Below are positions 48,900 to 61,085 of a stretch of DNA of 64,000 nt, piece by piece. Source of the DNA: Dastarcus helophoroides (taxonomy: Eukaryota; Arthropoda; Insecta; Coleoptera; Bothrideridae); contig CM053334.1 in assembly GCA_028583605.1 (NCBI GenBank), positions 24,142,226 to 24,206,225 of the forward strand, given 5' to 3'. Position 1 is the first letter of the stretch. Every line of letters starts with the position of its first letter. A program made the translations under genes and the position numbers. The notes below the pieces were generated by a model. It did no database searches and was not told where the DNA came from. It was given only the letters and a program-made list of their open reading frames with translations.

Positions 48900-50870
48900 C
48901 CAATTTTTGAAAAATCAATCAATTTATAATCGAAATTTTGAGAATAAGACCAATTTTTGAGAAACACGTTGACATATCTAGAAATTTAAATTTAAAAACA
49001 GAATTATTCAGAAAAAATCGATTTTAAGAAAAATTTATTTAAATACAAACCACTTTTGAAAAATATTGCCAAAATTTCGAAAAAAAAGTCTACAGTTCTC
49101 GAAGTTATATTCAAGAGAAAGTCCAATTTTAAGGAACCAAATAGAATTTTGAGGTTATAAAGTAAGTGAATTTAAAAAAAAAAACAATTTCGGGAGACAG
49201 AATTTGCAGAAAATCAAATCAAATCAAACCTTTCGAATTTTGAGAATAAGACAAATTTTGAGAAACAGGTTGACAGAAGTTTAAAAAAAGAAATATTCGG
49301 GAAAAGCCAAGTATTAAAAAAGATTTATTTCTAAAAAATATCTGTTTTTGGAAAATGCTGTCGAAAATTTATTTAAATACAAGCCACTTTTAAAAAATAT
49401 TGCCAAAATTTCGAGAAAAAAGTCTACAGTTCTCGCAGTTATATTCAAGAGAAAGTGCAATTTTGAGGAACCAAATAGAATTTTGAGAATAAGGGTGTAA
49501 AGTAAGTGAATTTCAAAAAAAAAACCCAATTTCGGGAGACAGAATTTGCAGAAAATCAAATCAAATCAAACCTTTCGAATTTTGAGAATAAAACAAATTT
49601 TAAGGAACAGGTTGACAGAAGTTTAAAAAAGAAATATTCGGGAAAAGCCAAGTATTAAAAAAATTGATTTCTAAAAAAGATCCATTTTTGAAAAATGCTG
49701 CCGAAAATTTATTTAAATACAAGCCACTTTTTAAAAATATTGCCAAAATTTCGAGGAAAAAGTCTACAGTTCTCGAAGTTATGTTCAAGAGAAAGTCCAA
49801 TTTTAAGAAACCAAACAGAATTTTGATAATAAGGTTGTAAAGTAGTCGAATTTCGAAAAAAAAACCAATTTCGGGAGACAGAATTTGCAGAAAATTAAAT
49901 CAAATCAAACCTTTCGAATTTTGAGAATAAGACAAATGTTGATAAACAGGTTGACAGAGATTTAAAAAAGGAAATATTTGGGAAAAGCCAAGTATTAAAA
50001 AAGATTTATTTCTAAAAAAGATCCGTTTTTGGAAAATGCTGTCGAAAATGTATTTAAATACAAGCCACTTCTGAAAAATATTGCCAACATTTCGAGAAAA
50101 AAGTCTACAGTTCTCGAAGTTATGTTCAAGAGAAAGTCCAATTTTGAGGAACCAAATAGAATTTTGATAATAAGTTTGTAAAGTAGGCGAATTTTGAAAA
50201 AAAACCCAATTTCGGGAGACAGAATTTGCAGAAAATCAAATCAAATCAAACCTTTCGAATTTTGAGAATAAGACACGTTTTGAGAAACAGGTTGACAGAA
50301 GTTTAAAAGAGGAAATATTCGGGAAAAGCCAAGTATTAAAAAATTGATTTCTAAAAAAGATCCATTTTTGAAAAATGCTGTCGAAAATTTATTCAAATAC
50401 AAGCCACTTTTGAAAAATATTGCCAAAATTTCGAGAAAAAAGTCTACAGTTTTCGAAGTTATGTTCTCGAGAAAGTCCAATTTTGAGGAACCAAATAGAA
50501 TTTTGATAATAAGGTTGTAAAGTAAGTGAATTAAAAAAAAAACCAATTTCAGGAGACAGAATTTGCAGAAAATCAAATCAAATCAAACCTTTCGAATTTT
50601 GAGAATAAGACAAATTTTGGGAAACAGGTTGATAGAAGTTTAAAAGAAGAAATATTCGGAAAAAGCCAAGTATTTAAAAAATTGATTTCTAAAAAAGATC
50701 CATTTTTGAAAAATGCTGCCGAAAATTTATTTAAATACAAGCCACTTTTTAAAAATATTGCCAAAATTTCGAGGAAAAAGTCTACAGTTCTCGAAGTTAT
50801 GTTCAAGAGAAAGTCCAATTTTAAGAAACCAAACAGAATTTTGATAATAAGGTTGTAAGTAGTTGAACTT
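48900..50870. repeat. Tandem array of ~340-bp units (about 5.7 copies)
   Basis: The marker GAAAAGCCAAG recurs near 49301, 49642, 49982, 50323 and 50661 (337-341 bp). Each unit carries GGGAGACAGAATTTGCAG and AAATCAAATCAAATCAAACC in order. Minus-strand frames of 66-111 codons recur because the DNA recurs. Confidence 0.92.
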
Positions 50871-52990
50871 CGAAAAAAGGTCGACATTCTTCGAATATAT
50901 TTTTAAGTAAAAGTCCAGTTTTGAGGGGAAAATGGAATTTCGCGAATAAAGTTGTAAAATAGGCGACTTTCGAGAAAACGCCAAATTTTGGGAGTTCAAA
51001 TTTTCAAAATATCTTTGAAATAAAAACCCAACATTTCAGAAAAACTCAAAAAAAGTTCAAATTTGCAAGGGTCGAATTTTGAGAGAAAATAATTGCGATT
51101 TCCAAATATATTTTTCACGAAATATTTACTTTTTCATTAAATTTTGACTAGATTATAAGAAACCTTTTTCCGGAAATTTCCTACAAATATTCACAGAATT
51201 TTCACATTTTTATGAATATTTTGAACCATTTTGATGAAACGGACTTGTCCTTGGTTATCTTCAAAAATTGAAATACAAATCTTGTCGCCTGAAACCAAGA
51301 GATATTAAAATATACGACAAAAGTTGTAGAAAGATTTAAAAAAAAAACAACAAAAGTTGTATTTTGCTCAAAATTTGTATTTCAATTTCGAACCAATTTT
51401 TAAAAAATCAATCATTGATTTATAGTCAAAATTTTGGAATTAAGACGAGTGTTGAAAAACACGTTTTTCGAAAATTTAAAAATAGAAATATTGGGAAAAT
51501 CCGAGTAGTACTAAGAAAAATGTACTGAATAAAAACGATGTTTGAAAGACTCGAAACTTCGAGGAAAGGATCCACATTTCTGGAAGGTACTTTCAAAAGA
51601 AAGTCCAATTTTAAGGGGAAAAATAGAATTTTAATGATAAAGTCGTAAAGTGGGCAAATTTCGAAATGAACCAAATTTGAAGTTCAGAATTTTTAGAAAA
51701 TCAGAAATAAAAAGCTAACGTCTCTGACTCAAAAAAAATCAAAATTTGCAAAGAACAAATTTGGAAAAAGAAATAGTCACAATTCCAAATATATTTTTCT
51801 CGAAATATCTTCTTTTTCATTTAAATTTTGACATAAAATGAACTTTCGACATAGAAGTTGAATTTACAAGATCGCTTTCTAAAAATTTCTTATATTTTTA
51901 CTTTTTTATTAAAATTCCGATCTATTTATAGAAAATAAACAAATTTTAGTAAATTTTGGGGAAAATATAACATTTCCAGAAACATAAATCCTCGCATTTT
52001 AGGATAAAATTCAAAATTTTGAAATTAAGGCAATTTTGAGATTACAAATTGAAACTGCAGGTTCTCAAAATTGGCTTGGGAAGTCAAATTTTAAAAAATC
52101 GAAATATTTTGAAAAAAACGATTAGTAGAAAAATAGCGGAATTTTTAGATTAAAGGAGATTTTTGAAAGAAAGTTCATAAAATCGAAGTTTGAGAATAAT
52201 ATCAAAAGTTCGAGAAAAAGATGAATTTCAAGAAGAAAGACAAAATTTCGATGAAGAAATGGATATTACGTATAGGAAATCAAATTTTGGGAAAATAGTC
52301 AAATTTTGGGAATACTGGATTTTGAAAGAAAACTAGATTTTGAGAAAAAGACAAATTTTAAGAGTTGAGATTTCGAAGAACATAAAAGATTGGATTTTGA
52401 GAGTCAAAATTTCAAAAAAAACTTGGATTTTCAGATGGAAATTTTGAAAAAAAAAACACATTTCGATAAAAATATAAAAATTTCTAAAAACAAAAACGAA
52501 TTATGAATAGAAGGAAATTTTTAAGTTTTGACAAAAAAGTCATAATTTTGAAAAAATACGAATTTCGGAGAGAAGCTTAAAATTTCCAGAAGTATAGTAA
52601 ACACCAAATTTTAAGATAAAAGTCAAAATTTCGAGAACGTGGCAGAATTTAAGAAACCAGATAAAATTTCTGGCAAATCAGATCCTGAAAGGTCAAAAAT
52701 TTGAAAAAAAGCTCAATGTTAAAAAAATAAGGAATTTTCGTTCGAAAAAGAGGGCGAAATTTTGAAAAAATAGTGGAAATTTCGAAAAAAAAACAGCAAT
52801 TGGGCAACAATTTGAAATTTTTCAGTGAAAGTCAAATTTTAAGAAGAAAAAGTTAAATTTTGCGAATATATTCAGCATCAAAAGGAAACAAATTTTGAAA
52901 AAATTATTCGAAATACCGAGACAAAAGGCAAAAAAAAAAGATGAATTTCGACAAAAGAGACGAAATTTCGAGTAACAAAAAGATAATTTG
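50870..52990. repeat. A-rich repeats without a gene
   Basis: Degenerate A-rich polymer like the flanking array but without clear period. It holds the PLE-tail-like copy described separately. Confidence 0.6.
51236..51400 (+). mobile_element. PLE-tail-related fragment
   Basis: It begins GAAACGGACTTGTCCTTGG, continues GTTATCTTCAAAAATTGAAA and CCTGAAACCAAGAGATATT, and ends with an inverted ATTTGTATTTCAATT. The same order of phrases occurs at 60897-61030 and, inverted, at 27340-27522. Confidence 0.6.
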
Positions 52991-53034
52991 TTCTGAACTT
53001 TCACACAACTTCTGAAAAAATATTCCAAGGCATC

Positions 53035-53130
53035 GAACCACTATTTTTTTCGTTCCGGTTTTCGGTTTTTGTTCCGGAAATCGGTTCCGTCTTCATTCCA
53101 ACAAAAATAGCGGCTTTTTCCGGTTTTCGC
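53035..53130. repeat. GTTCCGGTTTTCGG-type degenerate repeat
   Basis: Several imperfect copies of TTCCGGTTTTCGG and GGTTCCG in about 95 bp. The composition differs sharply from the surrounding A-rich DNA, so this is a distinct short repeat, perhaps an end of a decayed transposon. Confidence 0.5.
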
Positions 53131-53399
53131 TTCAGTTCCATTTTTAAATCTTTTAAAATTTTTTATTTGAATTGATTTGCTAACATAATTCAGGAAATGG
53201 TCTCTCTTTTTTTAAATATTACAGCATATAACTACTCTGGTAATGTTTAAAATTTAAAGAAGATATTTTCCGATTTTTCGAGTTTAAAAATTTAACGCTA
53301 AAACTCTGGATTTTGAGTTCATTTTGAGTTCAAACTTTAAAAATACCTCGAACTTCATAAAAAAAAATTAGCTGATACCCGTGCTTTCGCCTAGGTGAA

Positions 53400-56300
53400 A
53401 AAAGAGAAAGGATCCTTTGGTTATATATTTTTGAATCTTTCAACTTTTCTGAAGAATTCAATTTTTATTGAAAATTTTATTATTTCCAAAATTTCGACAA
53501 TAAAAATCCACTTTTTCACAAAGTCGATTTTTTCTCGTTTGACCTCCAAATTTTCGAAATTTTAACTTGATTTCTGACCTTTTTCAAAATTTTGTTTTTT
53601 TGAATATTCCAAATTCCTCAAAATTCTGTCTTATTTGGTTGGTTTTGATTTTTTATGAATATTTTACTTTTATGACGATTGTTTTTGTCAAAGATTTTAT
53701 TTTTTGAAATTTTTTTTGAATATTTGGAATTGATCGCGAAGTTTGAATGTTTGACCTTATTTTTGTAAATATCAGAAACTTCAGACTCGAAATTTCATCT
53801 TTTTTTTAAAAATGTAATTAATTTTAAATTCGATTTTTTGAAAACATTTCAATTCTTATTAAAAATTCGAATTTTTTCAAAGTTTTAATTTTTTGCAAAT
53901 ATCGACTCTTGAGTGTATGTTTTTCTTATTCAACTTTTTTTCAGTTTTCACTTTTTCGCAAAATTGTGACTTTTTAAAATTGATTACTTTTTGAAAAGTC
54001 TGCCTTCGATTTTTATTGAAAATTCTTAAACGATTTTCGCTTTAAAGCATTTCCTATATTTTAAAAACTTTGAAATTCAAATTTAATTTTTTTAGCTTCC
54101 AATTTTTTTAAATGTTTATTTATTTTATTAATCGCATTATTTAGGATTTTAATTTTTTTCCAAATGCTGAATTTTTTGAAAATCTTTACTCATAATTTCG
54201 GTCTTTTCTCCAAATTGTTATATTGTTTTCAAAATTTTGATTTTTTCTGTAAATTTAATGATGTTGAAAAACTGACTTTTGAAAGCTTCTATCACGTTTT
54301 TTTAAATTTTCACATTGGTCCAACTTTTGACAATTTCTCAAAGTTTTGATTTTTTTTTAACTGAGATTTTTTTAATTTTGACTTTTATGTAGTAAACTGA
54401 CGTTTAATTGAAAAAATAGATTTTCCTTTAATTTTTGTTTTTTGAAAAATTAAGTTTTACTCAAAATGTCGACATTTTTAATATTTTCGAACCCTTTTCA
54501 GAATTTAGACTTTTTTTGAAATTTTCGACCTTTTATCATCAAAATTTCGACTTTTTCTCGAAGCTGTAACATTTTCAGAATTTGTTTCATTTAAAAAAAT
54601 TACCGCTTTTTTTTCAAAATTTTGACTTTTTGTAAAAATTTGACAACACAGTTTTTTTTCAAAATTTCAATTTTTTAAAAAATTTTGGATTTTTTATAAT
54701 ATGATTATGTTCAAACATTTTTTTTTTAAACCTTTACCTTGTTTTGAAAATTTCCACTTTAGATCAAACTTTTTACTATTTCTTGAAGTTTTAACTTCTT
54801 TTTTTGATAATTACGACTTTTTCCCGAAAACTTTCACTTTTTTCAAAATTGGAACTTTTTGAAGTATTTAAATTTTTTCAGGATTTTATTCTTTTTTTGA
54901 AAGTGTTTACCTTTTATCATCAAAATTGGGACTTTTTTCTAAGTTAAATATAGCTTCATTCAAAACTTGAAATTTTTTCAAAATTTCCATTTTTTAAAGT
55001 TCGAGTTTTTGTAATAACTTCGACATTTTTTCAAAAATTTTTTAATTTTTCTGAAGAATTTAATTTTCCAAATTTCCAATTTTTAAATTTTGAACGAATT
55101 TTACAAAACGAATTTAAGACTTGACTAAATTTTAATTTTAAAGCTGTTTACATTCAATACAATCTAAAAAAAAATTGCAGCTAGGAGTCTAAAGTCGAAA
55201 TTTTAGGGAAAAAGTCAAATATAGCGTTAACAAAACCAGATAAAAATTGAAAGCTTAAATTAGACATTTTCTAACTTGTCATCATTTCAAGTTTACCCTC
55301 AAAATTTTGACTTCAATTTCAAGATCCCGGCTTTAAATTGGAATATAAATGTTGTATTTTTCTCTTAAAATTTTGACTGAAATTCCCAATTTCTAGGAAA
55401 AATTGGAAATAGCGAGATTTTATCGCAACTTTTGAGAAAAAAGCCATATCCAGGAATTTTGGAGGTGCTATGAAGTCGACATCGTAAAGAAATCATGAGA
55501 ATTTCAAATTTCGAGAATAGATATTTACGAAAAGGACGAATTTTAAGAAAAGACAAATTTCGAGAAATAAACTGAGATTTTCAGAAACAAAAACGATCGA
55601 ATTTGGACGTAGAATCGAAATTTAAAAAAAGAGGTTTTTTAAGAAAAGTATCGAAATTTCAACAAAAAAGGTGAATGTTTTTTTTTTCAATTTATTTAAC
55701 ATTTCTTCGGCCCAGTTTGGAAATATTTAAATTTTTCTGTTTTGTTGACAATTTTCTAAACAGTTTTTGAAATGTGACTACGTGAAGAATAAAAAAGGTG
55801 AATATTCGGGAAAAAAGCGAAATTTCCAAAAGCTTAGCGAATTTCGAAAAAATTGGAAATTTCTAGAAAAATTCGAAATTTTGAGGAAAGGATCGAAATT
55901 TTGAAAAAAAAGATGAATTCTAAGAACAAGCCAAAATATTAACAAAAAAGATAAGATTTTTTGGTTGAGTATATTTATTTTTTCTTGTCTGCTGGAGTCA
56001 CGGAGAGACAAGCGCTACCACCCTGCTCCACAGTGGCAATTTTAAAAAACTTTCCATAAAGGTGAATTAAAAAGGCACTTGAAGTTGATGTTGTTTTTTA
56101 TAAAAATTAAAAATTTCTGAATCATATTGTTCAAAATTTTCACATAAACATTTCTCTCTAGATTTTAATTTTTTATCAAAAGATTGATCGAATTTCAAGA
56201 AAAAGACAAATCTGAATAAAGAAGTCGAAATTTGCAGAATAAGTCAGATTTTGAAAGAGATCAGAAAAATTCGAATTTTGAAAAATGGTGAAATTTCGAA

Positions 56301-56500
56301 AAAATGACTAATATTGAGATAAAAATTCGAAATTTTGATCAGATTTCGGTTAAAGCAGTCGAATTTCAAGAATTAATTAGAATTTTCAGGGAAAAAAGGC
56401 TTTTGTGGAAGCAGACAAATTTTAAGTCGAAATTTCGAAGGAATTTCGCAATTTAAAGAAAAGGACGAATTTTGAAGAGGGAATTGCTGGAAAAGGTCTT
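53400..56500. repeat. T-rich block (to ~55150) then A-rich block
   Basis: Polarity changes from T-rich to A-rich near 55150. Phrases such as TTTTCAAAATTTCGACTTTTT and their complements dominate. No gene is seen. Confidence 0.6.
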
Positions 56501-57189
56501 CCCAGTTGCAAATAAATTTTCTGAGCCCGTGGGGAGGGAGGGACAAGCGCTTCCTCTGGCCTCATTCTAGCTATGCTTATGACGTATTAAATTGTCAGTC
56601 AAACTTTAAAAGCTCAAACTTTAAATTGAAATTTTCAATACTTTTAATTTGTAAAATTTCGAAATCAAAATCTTCCATTTCAGTTGGGTAATTTTCCAAT
56701 TTTAATTACAATTTCAATTGTTCAACCGCAATTTATAGGTTTTTAACTGATTTGTAAATGTTTAATAAAAAAACTAAATTTTTTTATTCAAATTTTACAA
56801 CTGAAAGTATGTAAAAGTCGAAGAAGCTTTGTGCTTTAAAATAGAGGGTCCCAAGTTTTTTTGCACATAGGCCCTTGGTTATCAAGCTGCGCCAATGGTT
56901 GACTGTAATTTCGAGTGAAAATAATCTAAAAGTTGTTAAAGAGTTAAAAATTTTTGACAAAAACGGGTCCTGTTGTTGATAGCGTAAAATGATACACAAA
57001 TGTATTATTTAAATCTCTAAATCTTTAAAGATTGTTGTCATAATAATTTACGTCTTATCAAGTGTTTAAAAACTTTTATACTGTCCTTCATGATGTTTGC
57101 AATAACTGCATATCTCACTAAATAGTTGAATCCTAGCAGTGATAGATCCACACTAGTTTATTTGCCTTCGCCACAGACAGACATCCGCT
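56501..57189. other. Sequence upstream of the first dehydrogenase exon
   Basis: Balanced to AT-rich DNA leading to the ATG at 57190. A GTGATAGATC segment about 50 bp upstream of the ATG is GATA-like. No TATA box or initiator is obvious. Any promoter for the exon should lie here. Confidence 0.35.
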
Positions 57190-57330
57190 ATGGAAGCTTT
57201 ACGATACACGGCCAAATCCAAAGTGCTGGAGCACGTTCAAGTTCCATTACCAAAAGTTGTGGATCCAAGTAGTGTTCTGGTTAAAGTTTCTTATTCGGGT
57301 ATCTGCGGTACGGATCTTCACATAATCCAG
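57190..57330 (+). CDS. First coding exon of a zinc-dependent medium-chain dehydrogenase (copy 1)
   Basis: The exon has 47 codons from ATG at 57190 to CAG at 57330, followed by GTAGATAA as a phase-0 splice donor. The sequence is the N-terminal catalytic fold of the MDR family (sorbitol, threonine and related polyol or alcohol dehydrogenases): VLVKVSYSGICGTDLHIIQ, where C39 is the catalytic zinc ligand. The full protein would have about 340-350 residues and bind NAD(P) in a later domain. Those exons are not in this window; nothing like them lies before copy 2. It may have a very long first intron, be an alternative first exon, or be an orphan left by a partial duplication. I cannot tell the substrate. 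Confidence 0.8.
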
Positions 57331-57528
57331 GTAGATAAATATTTCATAAACTAAAAAACCTTTACATAATTACGTCTTAATTTCCAATCCATTTCCTGTT
57401 TACGGCTTTATGCAGGCTGTGCCATTAGTGTTTCCGTAATCAGTAGGACGTAAACGGAAAGGAATGGAACAAAATTATTAACTGATTGGTGTACAAGAAC
57501 TCATAGCCTATAATAGTTTGTGCAACAA

Positions 57529-57627
57529 GAGCGGATATGATGTCCATAGCGCACGAGAACGAAGTTTGAGCACGACGCCGAAGGCGGAGTGCCTCAATCG
57601 TTCGAGTGCGGTATGGACAATCCGCTC
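57529..57627. repeat. GC-rich foldback (palindromic) element
   Basis: The left side GAGCGGATATGATGTCCATA is mirrored by TATGGACAATCCGCTC at 57612-57627. Inner parts (GCGCACGAGAACGA against TCGTTCGAGTGCGG, and CGCCGAAGGCGG at the centre) also pair. It is GC-rich in an AT-rich setting, and looks like a short foldback or MITE-type insertion just inside the intron after exon copy 1. Confidence 0.75.
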
Positions 57628-57659
57628 GAGCGAATTTTTCCCACGACTACGATCCCTCA

Positions 57660-59780
57660 ACTAGAAATTATTGAAATTTTTGAGAAAAAGAGTCAACATT
57701 TTTAGAAGAGGCTCAAACTTTCAAAATTAAAATTAATCAAAATGTTGAAAAAAATTTGTTTACAATTTACTGTTCTAATTTAATTTTTTTCTAGTAATTT
57801 TGAAGTTCCATAGAAATTTCAAAAATTAAATATTCCAGCTTGAATCCAATTTTTTGTGATTACAATTTCAAATTTTGGCATTTTATTTGTACATAAAATG
57901 CAGTTTTTTTTTGGAAATTTGTTTCAAATCTGCACAATTTTAAAAATAGGAAATTTTGTTACTAATATTTTTTTTAATTTGAGTGTTGTTTCAAAATTTT
58001 TCTCAAAAAATGTAAATTAAAAAAAAAACTGTACCACTTTTAAAAAATAAAGCTTAAGTTATCAGAAAAGACGAATTTTTTTAAAAAAGTCAAATTTAAA
58101 AAAAAATATGAAATTCTTCTAGAAAGTCAAATTTTCAAAGGATTTCAAAAAAAATTTCAATTTTTAAAATGGTCGACATTTTTAATAATTTTAGGAATAT
58201 GATTAAAAGCCAAATTTTTGGAAAAAATATCGACATTTAAAATACATTGCAGAATTTTTAACTAAATCTTCAAAGAAGTTAAATTTTTTGAATATTGGAG
58301 AAAATTGAAAATTATCAAAAAATTCGTAATTATCAAAAAAGTTGAAATTTTGATAAGGTAAAATTTTGAAAAAAGTCGAAATTTCCAATATTCCATATTT
58401 AAAAAGGATCTTTTCTTTTAAGTCGAAGATTTAATTGGAAATGTTTAAAAAAATGTATAAATAAAATTTAAAAAAACTTTTCAAAAAAAGTGAAGATTTC
58501 AAAGAGTCGAAATTTTGAAATAAAAGTCGAAGTTTTGAAATGGAGTCGAAATTTTTCGAAATAGTCGAAAATTTCAATAAAAGGTTATAAGAAATGTCTG
58601 ACTTGAAAAAAATCACAATTTTCAAATAAAGAATCGACAGTTTTTAAAAAATGTTAAAATTTTGAAAATAATTAAAATTAAAAAAATAGTCAAAACTTTT
58701 AGGTTTTCCAAAAACTTTAAGTCTTGGGAAATCACTAAAATTTTGAAAAATTCGAACATTTGAAAAAGGCCGGAATTTTCATCAAAATGGGAATTAAAAT
58801 GAAAAGTCGAAAACTTCAAAAAGTGCAGATTTAAGAAAAGGTTAAAATTTTCAATAAAGTAAGTTAAAATTTGTTGACAAGGCAAGTATTTTCAAAATTT
58901 TTCAAATTTCTAAAAGAAGTCAAAATTTTGCAAAAAAAGAAATTTTTAAAAAGAAAAGGTCGAAATTTTATAGTTGAAATTAAGAAAATATCAAAATTTG
59001 CAAGAGATTTGAGAATTATTATCGAAATTACGAAATAATCCGAAAGTTTAAAAAAGTTTGAATTTTGATTAGTTGGGAAATTTGCACTTAACTTTTCAAT
59101 AAAAAACAGAATTTTCGAAACCGGAATATTGAAAACAAGTGAAAATTATCAAATAGATCGAGGTATTCAAAAGTCGAAATATTGAATAGTTAAAATTTCG
59201 GAAAAAGTTTAAATTTTTGCTAGCTAAAATTTTTAATCAAAGTGAAACATTTTTTTAAAAAGTTGAAATTTTTGGTCACAAAAATTAAAATTTTGAAAAA
59301 ATGTCAGAAATTTCATAAAATGTCAAAATGTTCAAAAAATATCAACATTTACAAAAAAATCGAAATTTTGAAAGAATTTGGAAAATTAAGAAGTAGCGAA
59401 ATTTTCAACAAAAAAATCAAAAAATAATCGAAATTCTGAATAATAGTTGACATTTAAATAAAAACCAGTCGAAATTATTAACGATCGAATTTTTCTTTAA
59501 AAAAATTATAATTTTCAAAAAAAAACTTATAAACAAAGATGAAGTTTAGAAAAAACTCGAAAATTTAACAAGTCAAAAGTCCAGTTTTTGAACAAATTTA
59601 CATTTTAAGAAAAAGTAAGAATTTTCAAATGGTAAAAATTTTAAAAAATGTAATAATTAATTTTCAAAAAAGAATTACAAAAAAAAACAGGACAGAAAAG
59701 TCTAAATAATTACGAAAATATGGAAATTTTTAAAAGAGTACTCACAGTTTTTCATAAAAGTCAATACTTAAAAATAAAAT
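57660..59780. repeat. A-rich repeat block between the two dehydrogenase exons
   Basis: Degenerate A-rich polymer with no higher-order unit seen. I searched it for further dehydrogenase exons (a GHE box or a Gly-rich nucleotide-binding loop) and saw none. Confidence 0.6.
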
Positions 59781-59935
59781 AAGGTCGAGATTACAAGAAA
59801 AAAGTCTAACTTTTGCAATACTGTCGAAATTTGGAAACAAAAACCAACCTTTCAAAAAACGCGCCATTATTAAAAGTTTTCATTGTCAAGTTTTTAAAGA
59901 AATATAAAATTGTCGAAATTTTTAGTCGAAATCTT
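59780..59935 (+). repeat. Decayed fragment of the 811-bp family
   Basis: AACTTTTGCAATACTGTCGAA, CCAACCTTTCAAAAAACGCG and TTTTCATTGTCAAGTTTTTA follow in the same order as in the 811-bp units at 3-6 kb, with more substitutions. It shows that the family is dispersed as well as tandem. Confidence 0.7.
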
Positions 59936-59989
59936 AAAAATTTTAAAATGCTAAACTTTGTCGCAGGACCCCCTTTAGTTTTGGCTACG

Positions 59990-60371
59990 AGCCGCCACTG
60001 AAAATTACTCTTTTTCAAAACATGCCACTATGCAACTGTCACAGCTAATTCTGGAAGAATCGTAAAAAAAAATATTAAGAATTCAATTTTATTGTTTTCA
60101 TGGCTGCCAATGAATTGTAGCTGACAAACGCTATCAAATTGTAGATATTAAAATGACGTCAGTTCATCAAATGATGGACCAGGTGGTCGAAATTAAGCTA
60201 TAATTTTCAAGGGGAATCTGAACGACTGTTCATAAATGACTCTAAAATGCGGATTGTTTGCATGTGAAAGGTTAACAAATAGAACATCACCTTATCAATT
60301 ATTTAGTGACTTTTGATAACAAATAACAGCGCAGTATTGCATCTGCTTCAGTTATACACTTTAATTTAGCT
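59990..60371 (+). promoter_or_regulatory. Candidate promoter region of dehydrogenase copy 2
   Basis: TCAGTT at 60348-60353 matches the arthropod initiator (TCAGTY) and lies 19 bp before the ATG, so the 5' leader would be very short. TTTTGATAACAAATAAC about 40 bp upstream of it includes a GATA-like site. No TATA box is clear. Confidence 0.35.
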
Positions 60372-60512
60372 ATGGAAGCTGTTAAATTCACTGCTAAATC
60401 TAAGACCTTAGAATATGTCCAAGGACCTTTGCCAAAGATAGAAAATGCAAAAAGTATTCTTGTAAAGGTATCTTATTCGGGAGTTTGTGGTACAGATCTT
60501 CATGTAATACAG
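60372..60512 (+). CDS. First coding exon of a zinc-dependent medium-chain dehydrogenase (copy 2)
   Basis: Again exactly 47 codons, ATG at 60372 to CAG at 60512, then GTAAAG as donor in phase 0. It is paralogous to the exon at 57190: both begin MEA, and both end VLVKVSYSG(I/V)CGTDLH(I/V)IQ-like, with the zinc-ligand Cys at residue 39 in each. Intervening residues differ, so the copies are not recent. Both are preceded by GCTATGGAAGC. The remaining exons would lie beyond 64000 or are absent. Downstream intron sequence is filled with retroelement remains. Reading as an expressed first exon rests on the conserved frame and donor. Confidence 0.82.
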
Positions 60513-60896
60513 GTAAAGTTGGAAAAGCTTTTTAAGATGCATTATACATTTTGTCGATAAGCTAACCGTCTTGAAAATATGACTTCATTACTAAACCAAT
60601 GCATAAAATAAGTGCTCATCTACTTGGAATAATGGTTCGATTAATAATTATTGGACCAAATACTACTTTGCTGCAGTTCATCCACCTAAAATGAAAAAAA
60701 CCTATCATAACGGATTTTTTGTCAAAATATTTTTTCTTCTTATTCTCTGATTTAGGTCTTAACCTGTTTTTCTTCACTAATTTCATGGTGTTTCTGTGGA
60801 GTTAGATACCCAGCTTTCTATTCATCTTTCTGGATCTCTCTTTTCTACTGGTTTTCTGTCACGTGCTATTCTTATTAATCTATCTTCATCTGTTTG
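60513..60896. other. Start of intron after copy 2, nothing recognised
   Basis: About 380 bp of balanced to T-rich sequence between the splice donor and the PLE tail. No exon or element is recognised. Confidence 0.4.
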
Positions 60897-60944
60897 GTGG
60901 AACGGACTGGTCCTTGGTTATCTTCAAAATTTGAAATACTGAAC

Positions 60945-61028
60945 TTGTCCCCTGAAACCAAGAAAGATTAAAAAACACAATAGCAACCTTTGTTGTGTTT
61001 TTTAATTTTTCTTGGTTTCCGGGGACAA
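60945..61028. repeat. Hairpin with 36-bp arms in the PLE tail
   Basis: TTGTCCCCTGAAACCAAGAA... (60945-60980) pairs with its inverted copy ending ...CCGGGGACAA (60993-61028), with only a few mismatches and a 12-base loop. The same arms are seen, more decayed, in the related copies near 27.4 kb and 51.3 kb. Confidence 0.85.
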
Positions 61029-61085
61029 TATCTGTACAGGATATACTTCTTCCGGGATTGGACCGTGTCAAAGAACTACTAAAAG

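Noticed and set aside
49314..50999. Series of similar minus-strand frames with FLEILAIFFKSGLYLNKFS-like wording
   Set aside because: They repeat at the 340-bp period of the tandem array and have no independent evidence of coding.
57331..57480. ATGCAG|GCTGTGCC as the acceptor of a second dehydrogenase exon
   Set aside because: Translation after it stops within seven codons and does not match the family.
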